Shown in pieces: positions 17,163 through 24,465 of a DNA stretch of 34,399 bases. The notes below the pieces were generated by a model. The model made no database searches, had not been told where the DNA came from, and saw only the letters and a program-made list of their open reading frames with translations. Location of the stretch: the NCBI GenBank assembly GCA_964462945.1, contig CAYWZW010000058.1, forward strand, positions 1 to 34,399. The letters are read 5' to 3'. Position numbers and translations under genes: made by a program. This DNA comes from GCA-020343675 sp964462945 (GTDB lineage: Bacteria > Planctomycetota > Phycisphaerae > Sedimentisphaerales > Anaerobacaceae). The stretch's first letter is position 1; each line of letters starts with the position of its first letter.

Positions 17163-18402
17163 TCCGGCGGCCGGATGGGTGCGTAGGGGCAACCCTGTGT
17201 GGTTGCCCAGGGCAGGCACACGGGCCTGCCCCTACCAATTTCTTGCGGAAGGCTTCGGATTCCCAGTTGTTGATGAAGTCTTCCTGATGTTTGTTCAACG
17301 TGAGAATCCCGCCCATCCGATGGGCGTTGGTCCGGATGAAGATCGAGTACAGCACGATATCGCGCACGGTCGGAGCGATCTTCTGCGTACCCGCGACGAA
17401 AAGCCCCACTCCTCTAACGAGGAACGCGGCAGAAGGTTTTCTCCCCCTTTCGATCTGCCGTCTCACACGCTTTGCAATACTCCGGTATGTACCTTCTAAA
17501 GCCCTGCCTGAACGCGGCATTTCCACCCACATGGCGGGTCCATTGGCATAGACCAGCTCATCGGGCGTCAAGGAACCTGACAGCATTTTCTTCGCGTCTT
17601 TCTGGCGCAGAAAATCGGCAATAGGATCGTTGTAGTAGTGCCATATTGACGCGCGCTCGCCGGTCGTCTCAAAATAGGCTCGCTCGATGCAGAGCTTCAT
17701 ATCGCTGATCTCTTGCCGGCCGACAGGTTTGGCGATGCTGGCTTTCGGCTGCCTCAGGGTGGCGTTGCAGCGATTGATGACCCTCCGGACAAGCCGCAGG
17801 GCGGCGTCTGCGCTCTTGGCCGTGATGAAAAGCCCATGCTTGTGCAAAAAAAGGATCGCAGGGCTCTTGCCGAATTGACGCTGGTAACGCTCCACCATCT
17901 GGGCGATTCTTCTGGCCAGCATGTAGCCGGGATCCGTATAGGGCACCCAGAGCGGCGGCGGATTCTCGTCTTTGAACAGCTCTTCAAGTTTTGCCCGTCC
18001 GCTTTTCGCATTGTGGTAAGCCCCCGCCGCACTTGGATGCAGATGAATCACGCACTTGTCCAGCCAGGCGTGCAAATGTGCCTCCACTGACGGCCGCGCC
18101 TCGGTTTTAATCTTGTCATCGCACGCGAGCAGAAGCCGGTTCACCACCTCCGGCTCCCTGCGTTGCGGCTCCATCTTCGCCAACGAGTTGTCTTGTACAA
18201 CGGACCGGGCCAAATCGAGTCGCAGCCGGCGCCAGCCCTCCTTCGCATTCATATCTTTCAAAGCCGTGCCGCTGGCCTTGATGTACATATACTGACCATC
18301 TTCGGTCTTTACAGATGTATTGCCCCCTCCGCCTTGAACGAGGGCCGGATCGACTCCCGTTTCGTTCGATATTCTTATCAGCTCTGCAAGCGCCGTGTCC
18401 AT
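17146..18402 (-). CDS. Class II aldolase, probable L-rhamnulose-1-phosphate aldolase (RhaE-like)
   Basis: A 418-residue zinc aldolase expected to cleave L-rhamnulose-1-phosphate to DHAP and L-lactaldehyde. GGGGNTSVK (24-32) is the phosphate-binding start of the family. Metal/catalytic residues are visible as Glu107 (SVEAHLH), His120 and His122 (IHLHP) and His189 (LHKHGL). It resembles the aldolase half of bifunctional RhaEW/YuxG-type enzymes; the dehydrogenase half is the separate gene just upstream. The last ~29 residues (VGAGPCACPGQPHR... to the stop) are encoded by the 66-bp repeat and flanking DNA, so the native C-terminus has been replaced. AAGGA precedes the ATG. Last gene of the ten-gene rhamnose operon. 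Confidence 0.85.
   Translation of the reverse strand: MDTALAELIRISNETGVDPALVQGGGGNTSVKTEDGQYMYIKASGTALKDMNAKEGWRRLRLDLARSVVQDNSLAKMEPQRREPEVVNRLLLACDDKIKTEARPSVEAHLHAWLDKCVIHLHPSAAGAYHNAKSGRAKLEELFKDENPPPLWVPYTDPGYMLARRIAQMVERYQRQFGKSPAILFLHKHGLFITAKSADAALRLVRRVINRCNATLRQPKASIAKPVGRQEISDMKLCIERAYFETTGERASIWHYYNDPIADFLRQKDAKKMLSGSLTPDELVYANGPAMWVEMPRSGRALEGTYRSIAKRVRRQIERGRKPSAAFLVRGVGLFVAGTQKIAPTVRDIVLYSIFIRTNAHRMGGILTLNKHQEDFINNWESEAFRKKLVGAGPCACPGQPHRVAPTHPSGRRITGPV
17183..17248. repeat. 66-bp double-hairpin repeat, copy 2, inside the aldolase gene end
   Basis: 64 of 66 bases match copy 1 (16879-16944), 304 bp away. Inverted termini GTAGGGGCA/TGCCCCTAC run from 17183 to 17235, and the extra shared 13 bases (17236-17248) are the codons for R-K-K-L of the aldolase. 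The element therefore lies in the coding region and encodes the aldolase tail. Because copy 1 also carries these 13 bases, either they belong to the element or copy 1 arose by local duplication. Confidence 0.8.
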
Positions 18403-18487
18403 TCAATTCGTTCCTTTCCTGTCTCTGAGATCTTCTCTTGATGTATTGCGCCCTTTTCCCCGTTGATTTCCTGCCTGCAGAACGGAC

Positions 18488-19666
18488 CTATCTTGGTGTG
18501 GCATCCGGCAAACCGCCGTCCACGGGAATCGTCACGCCTGTTGTCGGCGTCTGTCGCGTGGCGAAGAACAATACGGCATTGGAAACATGCCGGCCCGTAA
18601 TTTTGGCTTTTAGCAAGTTCCTGTTTTGGTAATATTCCTGCAATCCTTTTTCATCCAGTCCCCGCGCCTTCATTCGGTCCGGCCCTATTTCGGCCCACAG
18701 ACCGGATTTATACTTGCCCTCAGCAAACACTCCGTCCGGCGCCACCATGTTCACCCGAACTCCATATTGCGCCAGCTCTATGCTCGCGATGCGACCCAAT
18801 TGGTGACATGCCGCTTTAGTCACACTGTAGGCGCCAAACCCGGCGCCCGGGCTTGGGACGTTCTTCGTGGATACGATAATAACGTCACCGCCCGTGCTTT
18901 GCAGGATAAAGTGGCGGGCGATTTCTCGGAGCGTCAGAAAAGTGCCTTCCACGTTGACTTTTTCGAGCTTTCGGAAGGCATCGAGGTCTATGTCTTTCAG
19001 GAACTTGACCAGCGGGATACCCGCATTCACAACCACGACATCGATCCCGCCCCAGGTGAGAATGACACGTTCAAAACCTCGCACGACGGACTCTTCGTCG
19101 GTGACATCAATCGGGACTCCTATGACTCGGTCGCCGGCTATTTGTTTCAGGTCGTCCGTAAAACTGTCAAGTTTCTCGCCCGGCAGGTCCGTGGCAACCA
19201 GGTGGCAGCCTTTTTCCAGCAGCCCGCAGCAGATTCCGTAACCGATGGCTCCTGCAGCACCGGTCACCAAAGCCACTTTATTCGCAAGGGGCAGGTCGGC
19301 GCCTTCCTTTTTCTGATCGACATAGAGTATTCCCAAATCGCGGAGGCATACTATTTTTGGCTTCTGGCCGTGCTTCGTGGAATAATCCGAAATGGCGTCC
19401 TCAAGTTGTTTGCGGGATGCTTCCCCGCCGTCCAGAAAAAGTGGAGGTTTGGGACCTTTCGTCAGAGGCGGCGGATAATCCTGGGCCTCAGCATTCTTCG
19501 TAGAACCGGCGAACTCAAGGGCCGCTTTGTTCGTCAGGGATTTCAAAATAACGGGTCTATAGGGGATATCCGGATTCCCTGTCGGTTCCGCCAGCAGCCC
19601 TCGAACAATCGGCGCTATTTGAGCCAACCGCTTCAAAGATCCGTGGCTTGATGCCCTATTTTTCAT
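18488..19666 (-). CDS. Short-chain dehydrogenase, RhaW-like (lactaldehyde-handling)
   Basis: A 392-residue protein. Residues ~128-392 are a classical SDR: NAD-binding TGAAGAIG (135-142), NAGIP, catalytic Ser266 (VSTKNV), Tyr280 and Lys284 (AYSVTK). Residues 1-125 match the style of the segment that joins aldolase and dehydrogenase in bifunctional RhaEW/YuxG proteins (PKIVCLRDLGILYVD), so this looks like the C-terminal half of such a fusion, separated and placed before its aldolase partner. Expected role: NAD-dependent oxidation of L-lactaldehyde to L-lactate, or its reduction to propanediol. GGAAG lies ~8 bases before the ATG. It is 27 bp after the epimerase gene and 85 bp before the aldolase. 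Confidence 0.85.
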   Translation of the reverse strand: MKNRASSHGSLKRLAQIAPIVRGLLAEPTGNPDIPYRPVILKSLTNKAALEFAGSTKNAEAQDYPPPLTKGPKPPLFLDGGEASRKQLEDAISDYSTKHGQKPKIVCLRDLGILYVDQKKEGADLPLANKVALVTGAAGAIGYGICCGLLEKGCHLVATDLPGEKLDSFTDDLKQIAGDRVIGVPIDVTDEESVVRGFERVILTWGGIDVVVVNAGIPLVKFLKDIDLDAFRKLEKVNVEGTFLTLREIARHFILQSTGGDVIIVSTKNVPSPGAGFGAYSVTKAACHQLGRIASIELAQYGVRVNMVAPDGVFAEGKYKSGLWAEIGPDRMKARGLDEKGLQEYYQNRNLLKAKITGRHVSNAVLFFATRQTPTTGVTIPVDGGLPDATPR

Positions 19667-19693
19667 TGCTGCGCTTCCAAGTTTCCCTGTAAA

Positions 19694-20428
19694 CTACCGT
19701 TGTTCTACGGCGTTTTCCACCTCGCTTATCATGAATTTGGCGTTTTCCAGAGGCGCCTTGCCATCGAAAACTGCGCTGCCGGTCACGATAATGTCCGCAT
19801 TCATCCGGGCTATGTCTGCGATGTTGTTCCGAGTGACGCCGCCGTCGATGCCCACGAGAATATCTTTTTTTGAATTGTGAATAATCTGTTTTAGCCGGCT
19901 GAGACGATTCCGAGTCGCGGGGATAAACTTCTGTCCGCTCCAGCCGGGATTGACGGCCAGAAGAAAAACCATTTCCAGCTCATCAATAAGCGGCGTGACA
20001 ACCTCAAGCGGCGTGCCGGGATTAAGGGCAATGCCGCGCAGAATACCTCTCTCAGAGTCGTTGGCATTGGTCATTTCTCCCAGCTTCTGCAGGACGCGAT
20101 GTACGTGCCGGCAGGACTCAACGTGGACCGTAATCATGTCGGCGCCGGCGGCGACATAGCTGTCGAGTTTTTCCAGGGGCTCATTTATCATCAGGTGGAC
20201 GTCTTTCAGCAGTGACGTCTTCATCGCCTTTATGAATGGAGGACCCACGGTCATCATCGGGCAAAAGCATCCGTCCATAACGTCAACGTGTAATAGTTTG
20301 ACGCCCGCGTCCTCCATCAGTTTCAACTCTGATCCCAGGGACATCAAGTCCGCCGTGAGAATACCCACACTAATAAGTGGGGATGCTTTGCGTAGCTGAC
20401 CTAAAAGAGGTTTCCCCGGCATTTTCAA
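19694..20428 (-). CDS. Ribulose-phosphate 3-epimerase family protein
   Basis: A 244-residue TIM barrel. Epimerase ligands and acid/base residues can be seen: His and Asp in LHVDVMDG, His in DVHLMI and Asp in VGIDGGV; NPGWSGQKF is the phosphate-binding loop. The usual DGHFVPN reads DGCFCPM, a departure next to the active site. It could be true Rpe, but its overlap with the LsrF-like gene and its place in a deoxysugar operon suggest a ketose-phosphate epimerase with a different substrate (compare AlsE). TTG at 20428 has GGAAGG 7 bases upstream and overlaps the previous stop; ATG at 20422 is the alternative start. Confidence 0.85.
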   Translation of the reverse strand: MKMPGKPLLGQLRKASPLISVGILTADLMSLGSELKLMEDAGVKLLHVDVMDGCFCPMMTVGPPFIKAMKTSLLKDVHLMINEPLEKLDSYVAAGADMITVHVESCRHVHRVLQKLGEMTNANDSERGILRGIALNPGTPLEVVTPLIDELEMVFLLAVNPGWSGQKFIPATRNRLSRLKQIIHNSKKDILVGIDGGVTRNNIADIARMNADIIVTGSAVFDGKAPLENAKFMISEVENAVEQR

Positions 20429-21321
20429 TCCCGGCCCTTCCGCTCTTCGTTCTTGAGGGTTTCGTACAGCTCGAGGGCCTCAGCCGGCTTCATATCTTCA
20501 TGAACGACCTTGCGAATCGCCTGCATCATCGCTTTGGGTGCGTCGCTCTGGAAGATATTGCGTCCCATGTCCACGCCCGATGCACCTTCCTGCACCGCGT
20601 TGTACGCCATTGTCAGGGCGTCGAGAACGGGAATCTTCTTGCCGCCGGCCATCACAATCGGAACCGGACAGGAAGCCGTTATAGTTTTGAATCCCTCCGG
20701 AACATAATAGGTCTTTATAATCTGGGCCCCAAGCTCGGCACAGATTCGACAGGCTAAGCGGAAGTATCGTGCATCCCGGACCATATCTTTGCCCACGGCC
20801 GTCACTGCCATAGTCGGAATACCGTAACGCAGTCCCATATCCACCAGACGGGTCATATTGTGCACGGAGCGGGTCTCGAACTCGCCGCCGATAAACACCT
20901 GCAGCGTAATCGCCGACACGTTCATCCGAATGGCGTCCTCGATATCAACGGCTAATTCCTCATTCGACAGCTCCTTGAGGATGCTTGGCCCGCCGCTGCA
21001 TCGCATCACGATTGGCTTGGTCAGCGAGGGGGGGACCGTGGTTCGCAGAATTCCGCGAGTCAGCATGATAGCGTCGGCGTAGTACATGAGCGGTACGATG
21101 GTCAGGTCAATCCGCTCAAGTCCGGTCGTCGGTCCCTGAAAATAACCGTGGTCAATCGCAAACATGACCGTTCGGCCCGTATTGGGATTGAATATCCTTG
21201 AGAGCCGATTCTTCATGCCCCAGTCGAGAGAGCTCGCTCCCTTGAGGAAGAAGCCCTCGGTCTTCATAGGAACATCTTCATAAAAATCTTTTTCAGTTTT
21301 TGCTCCATCAGTATCAGCCAT
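20425..21321 (-). CDS. LsrF-like class I aldolase/thiolase
   Basis: A 298-residue protein strikingly like E. coli LsrF along its length: the same MAD start, LDWGM..RLSRIFNP, DHGYFQGPTTGLERID, TMAVTxVGKDMVRD and GASGVDMGRNIFQSD. The Schiff-base lysine is Lys203 in IIKTYYV, the same number as in LsrF. LsrF transfers acetyl from 3-hydroxy-2,4-pentanedione-5-phosphate to CoA in autoinducer-2 breakdown. No LsrK, LsrG, LsrR or Lsr transporter gene is here, so AI-2 is doubtful; a related deoxy-ketose phosphate is more likely. AAGGG lies 9 bases before the ATG. Coupled by a 4-bp overlap to the epimerase gene. Confidence 0.85.
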   Translation of the reverse strand: MADTDGAKTEKDFYEDVPMKTEGFFLKGASSLDWGMKNRLSRIFNPNTGRTVMFAIDHGYFQGPTTGLERIDLTIVPLMYYADAIMLTRGILRTTVPPSLTKPIVMRCSGGPSILKELSNEELAVDIEDAIRMNVSAITLQVFIGGEFETRSVHNMTRLVDMGLRYGIPTMAVTAVGKDMVRDARYFRLACRICAELGAQIIKTYYVPEGFKTITASCPVPIVMAGGKKIPVLDALTMAYNAVQEGASGVDMGRNIFQSDAPKAMMQAIRKVVHEDMKPAEALELYETLKNEERKGRD

Positions 21322-21381
21322 GATTATTTCCCTTCTTTCATACTCCTCTGTTTCATTACACGTCTCGAATGTGCGGCCGAC

Positions 21382-21579
21382 CTAATCGGCGTCTTGCTGG
21401 TCGGCCCCATCGTCTTTCCACATCCAGGGCGTCGCGGCGACAAACCAGACGACTGTGGCGAGCATCATGAGCCACTTGACCGTGTTCAGCTCCATTCGAC
21501 CTGCAAGGAAAATGACCGAAGGCAGCGTCAAGGCGACCAGAGCCAGCAGTGAGACGATCTGTAATATACGATTCATCAT
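21382..21579 (-). CDS. Small two-helix membrane protein beside the permease
   Basis: A 65-residue protein, MMNRILQIVSLLALVALTLP then a second helix WLMMLATVVWFVAATPWMW and an acidic tail KDDGADQQDAD. AGGAG lies 5 bases before the ATG at 21579. It starts 11 bp after the NCS1-type permease stops, so the two are surely co-expressed. A larger open frame that covers it runs out of phase through the permease gene and is not real. By analogy with small subunits of other secondary transporters it may be a permease partner; no family match is recalled. Confidence 0.7.
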   Translation of the reverse strand: MMNRILQIVSLLALVALTLPSVIFLAGRMELNTVKWLMMLATVVWFVAATPWMWKDDGADQQDAD

Positions 21580-21590
21580 AATTTCTCCTG

Positions 21591-23018
21591 TCACGCCGCG
21601 AGCGGGCGGGTGCTTTTCTGATAGAATATGCTCAGGACGATGTACAGCACGGCGGCGACAAACCAGCCGGGCAGCGAAACAAACCACAGCGACCACCGGC
21701 CGATGGAAAAGACCGCGCCGAGGCACGCGGCTAACGTCAGCACCCACGCAGCGCCGGCGGCCCAGTTGAAGCCGTGCCCGCTGAGCTCGGCATAAGAGCC
21801 TCGCAAGCCCAGCTTCGGCATCAGCCAGAAGTCCACGAAGACGACTGCGCCCATGGGCATGAGGATCATGCCGTAGAGGGCGACAAAATCGAGCAGCTTC
21901 ATGGCGATGGCGGGGAACATCCCGGCTATCGTCGCGATGGCGCCGGTGATCAGCGTGACTTTGAAGCGGGACGATTTCGGGCTGAGGGCCTGGAACGCAA
22001 GGCCCGCCCGGTAAATGGTCGGATTGGCCGTTGTCCATCCGGCGATGATCACGCACAGCAGACCCACCAGTCCAGCGGCCCGATACGCTAACGGACCCGG
22101 CAGAACGTTCGTGTCGGCGGGATCCAGGTGCAGTTGATACGCATAAAGGATCGACGCGCTGATCCAGGCCATGAAGTGGCCGACGTACATACCCGCGCTG
22201 CTGGCGATAGCGTACCAGCTTTTCCTCGCAAAGCGGAACACCGACAGATCGCTCATCCCGATGTGCATGGCCATATTGCAGAACCAGGCGAAGAACATCA
22301 CGTGCCACACGGTGAACTTGACCTGTCCCGGCAGAGGCTCACCACCTTTCCATATATGCGTTTTGGCTAAAGTCCATACGTCGCCCAGCGAGTGTATCTC
22401 GGTATTCGTGGCGACGATGAACTGCCGCAGGCCGACGAATCCGAACGCCAGGAAAACCAGAACCATCCAGGGTGAGGCCACGTTGGCGAACTTGGCGACG
22501 GTTTTGTATCCGTAGGCAGCCACGATGGCAATCAGCCCGCCGACGACGGCGACGGCAACCACCCACCCGATGCTGTTCGGCAGCAGGTCGGAGAGGGCGG
22601 GCATCGGGAATTTGACCCAGACGCCCACGGCGGTGGCTGAGACGGTGACCATCGCCCCGGCGAGGAAGCAGAACATCACGCCGTTGGCCAGGTTATAGAG
22701 CGTCACGAGCTTGCGGCCGCATATTTTCTCCAGTTGATAGTAGAGCGTCAGGCGGCTGCGCGTCGCGATAGGCGCGCACAGGAACATCCAGCTCAGAACC
22801 GCCAGGGCGTTACCGACCAGAAGACCCATGATCAGGTCGAAGGCGCCGACGCCCGAGGCCACAAAGAGCGGCCCGATCATCAGCTCGGTCCCGGCGCAAT
22901 GCTCGCCCGCGTACATTCCGATGAAGCTCTTGAATCCGAGCAGGGCGTTCCTGGGCACCGGCTCGCGCTCGAATTCACTTCCGGCCTGCGTTTGTTGTGA
23001 TTGCTTTTCTGTGTCCAT
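21591..23018 (-). CDS. NCS1-family (purine-cytosine permease-like) transporter
   Basis: A 475-residue inner-membrane protein with about 12 hydrophobic segments and the general look of NCS1 cation symporters: an N-terminal FIGMYAGEHCAGTELMIGPL helix, a GWTTANPTIYRAGLAFQAL segment (typical of the family's mid-protein motif) and a proline/glycine-rich MILMPMGAVVFVDFWLMPK. Known members carry nucleobases, hydantoins or vitamins. Here it lies between rhaA and the LsrF-like gene and is the only transporter in the operon, so uptake of rhamnose or a related compound is the natural guess, unusual for this family. AAGGG is ~8 bases before the ATG. Confidence 0.82.
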   Translation of the reverse strand: MDTEKQSQQTQAGSEFEREPVPRNALLGFKSFIGMYAGEHCAGTELMIGPLFVASGVGAFDLIMGLLVGNALAVLSWMFLCAPIATRSRLTLYYQLEKICGRKLVTLYNLANGVMFCFLAGAMVTVSATAVGVWVKFPMPALSDLLPNSIGWVVAVAVVGGLIAIVAAYGYKTVAKFANVASPWMVLVFLAFGFVGLRQFIVATNTEIHSLGDVWTLAKTHIWKGGEPLPGQVKFTVWHVMFFAWFCNMAMHIGMSDLSVFRFARKSWYAIASSAGMYVGHFMAWISASILYAYQLHLDPADTNVLPGPLAYRAAGLVGLLCVIIAGWTTANPTIYRAGLAFQALSPKSSRFKVTLITGAIATIAGMFPAIAMKLLDFVALYGMILMPMGAVVFVDFWLMPKLGLRGSYAELSGHGFNWAAGAAWVLTLAACLGAVFSIGRWSLWFVSLPGWFVAAVLYIVLSIFYQKSTRPLAA

Positions 23019-23056
23019 GCCGTTTCCCTTACTATGAACTCTAATCCGTATCCGCT

Positions 23057-24322
23057 CTACCGGCGTTTACTCAGAACGCTCTTTTCATAGGCTTTGACCT
23101 CGGCCAGCCAGCCTTCGGCGGCCGGCACGTTTGATTTCATACAATAGTAATCCCACACCGCCCCGAAGGGCAGCGTCTTGATCTCTTCGAGCATGGCCAA
23201 ACGCGACGTGTAGTTCCCGGCCTGTTCCGTCTGTCGCAGATTCCTTGTGGGTTCCAGCATCGCGATCAAGAGGGCCTTGATCATGCAGCGAGTCCCTATT
23301 ACCCACGCCGCCACGCGGTTGATGCTCGCGTCGAAAAAGTCCAGACCGATGTGCACCCGGTGAAGATAATCCCCGCGGACGATCTCTTCGGCGATGGCCC
23401 GCAGCTCGTCCGAGAGAATCACCACGTGGTCGCTGTCCCACCGCACGCCCCGGCTGACGTGAAGCAGGATCTCGTCGAGAAACGTCAACGCCGATGATAT
23501 CTTGTCGGAGACAACCTCCGTGGGATGGTAGTGTCCCGTATCCAGGCAAAGCAGCGTCTTGTTCTGGATTGCGTAGCCTAAATAAAATTCGTGCGAGCCG
23601 ACCACGTAGCTTTCCGAGCCGATGCCGAACAGCTTGCTCTCGACCGCGTCGAGAAGCCGGCTGCGGTCCATCTTCTTGGCGAATATCTCATCGAGCGATT
23701 TTTTCAGGCGCTCGCGCGGCCCCTTGCGGTCCACGGGAATATCTTTGGAGCCGTCCGGAATCCACAAGTTCGTGACGCAGGGCGTGCCTAACGCTTTTCC
23801 CATTGCCGCTCCGACCGTTCGGCACACAATGGCGTGCTCGACCCAGAACTTTCGCGTGCCTTCATCGGCGATGGAGAGAGTAAAGCCGCTCTCGGCCTTA
23901 GGATGCGAGAAAAACGTCCCATTGAAATCCATCCCCAGGCCGTTCGCCTTCGCCCAGTCGATCCATGCCGTAAAATGCTTAGGCTCTAATTCATTTCGCT
24001 CGACCCTGCCTTTGGTTTCCGCGTATATGGCGTGCAGATTCAGCCGGTGCTTGCCCGGAATCAGGCTCAGCGCCTTTTCCAGGTCGGCCCGCAGCTCGCC
24101 GGGGGTTCTGGCTTTGCCGGGATACGCGCCCGTGGCCATGATGCCGCCGCCGGTCAATCCTTCGCTGCTTTCGAATCCGCCCACGTCGTCGCCTTGCCAG
24201 CAGTGCAGCGATATCGCGATTTTGCTGAGCCGGTCCATCGCTTTATCACTGTCCACGCCTAACTCGGCGTAACGTGCTTTCGCCGCTTCATACGCCTTTT
24301 CGATCTTTTTGGAATTGCTCAT
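23057..24322 (-). CDS. rhaA: L-rhamnose isomerase
   Basis: A 421-residue protein, the usual length for RhaA. It isomerises L-rhamnose to L-rhamnulose in the cytoplasm with two Mn2+ ions. Diagnostic segments include ISLHCWQGDDVGGFE near the start, GLGMDFNGTFFSHPKAESGFTLS, LWIPDGSKDIPVDRKGPRERL, CLDTGHYHPTE and VHIGLDFFDASINRVAAWVIG; the Glu, Asp and His metal ligands lie in these blocks. AGGAA precedes the ATG. It lies 143 bp after the dehydrogenase gene (a palindromic repeat fills that gap) and 38 bp before the permease. RhaB at the head of the operon supplies the next step. Confidence 0.97.
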   Translation of the reverse strand: MSNSKKIEKAYEAAKARYAELGVDSDKAMDRLSKIAISLHCWQGDDVGGFESSEGLTGGGIMATGAYPGKARTPGELRADLEKALSLIPGKHRLNLHAIYAETKGRVERNELEPKHFTAWIDWAKANGLGMDFNGTFFSHPKAESGFTLSIADEGTRKFWVEHAIVCRTVGAAMGKALGTPCVTNLWIPDGSKDIPVDRKGPRERLKKSLDEIFAKKMDRSRLLDAVESKLFGIGSESYVVGSHEFYLGYAIQNKTLLCLDTGHYHPTEVVSDKISSALTFLDEILLHVSRGVRWDSDHVVILSDELRAIAEEIVRGDYLHRVHIGLDFFDASINRVAAWVIGTRCMIKALLIAMLEPTRNLRQTEQAGNYTSRLAMLEEIKTLPFGAVWDYYCMKSNVPAAEGWLAEVKAYEKSVLSKRR

Positions 24323-24384
24323 GGCTGACCATTCCTATGAATCATTACACGTTCTTGGTACTTCGTTGCTGTCCAACCGATTAC

Positions 24385-24455
24385 TGTCATTCCTGCGGAA
24401 GCAGGAATCCACATACTTAGACGATTTTGGATTCCGCATCAAGTGCGGAATGACA
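24385..24455. repeat. 71-bp palindromic repeat (REP/MITE-like)
   Basis: Inverted ends TGTCATTCC (24385-24393) and GGAATGACA (24447-24455) enclose two hairpins, ATTCCTGC-GGAA-GCAGGAAT and ATTCCGCA-TCAAG-TGCGGAAT. Elements with this wording are spread widely in bacterial genomes. It sits between the zinc-type dehydrogenase gene and rhaA, inside the operon, where it could protect or process the mRNA and so change gene dosage on either side. Confidence 0.85.
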
Positions 24456-24465
24456 ATGCCTGATA

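Noticed and set aside
16983..17219. A 78-codon minus-strand frame opposite the 62-residue gene
   Set aside because: Its start lies inside the 66-bp repeat and it has no ribosome-binding site; the plus-strand frame has both a site and better composition.
16879..17248. CRISPR-like array made by two repeated units
   Set aside because: There are only two copies, each is a double palindrome rather than a repeat-spacer unit, the interval holds a coding frame, and no cas genes are present.
18626..19651. A 341-codon plus-strand frame opposite the short-chain dehydrogenase
   Set aside because: It is the antisense of a clear SDR gene, with no domain and no ribosome-binding site. Long antisense frames are expected in GC-rich genes.
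20425..21321. An autoinducer-2 (Lsr) breakdown locus
   Set aside because: Only LsrF is represented. No LsrK, LsrG, LsrR or LsrACDB gene is found, and the neighbours are rhamnose genes.
21382..22308. A 308-codon frame on the minus strand ending with the small membrane protein
   Set aside because: Most of it is an out-of-phase reading of the permease gene, rich in Arg and His. Only the last 65 codons, with their own ribosome-binding site at 21585-21589, look real.
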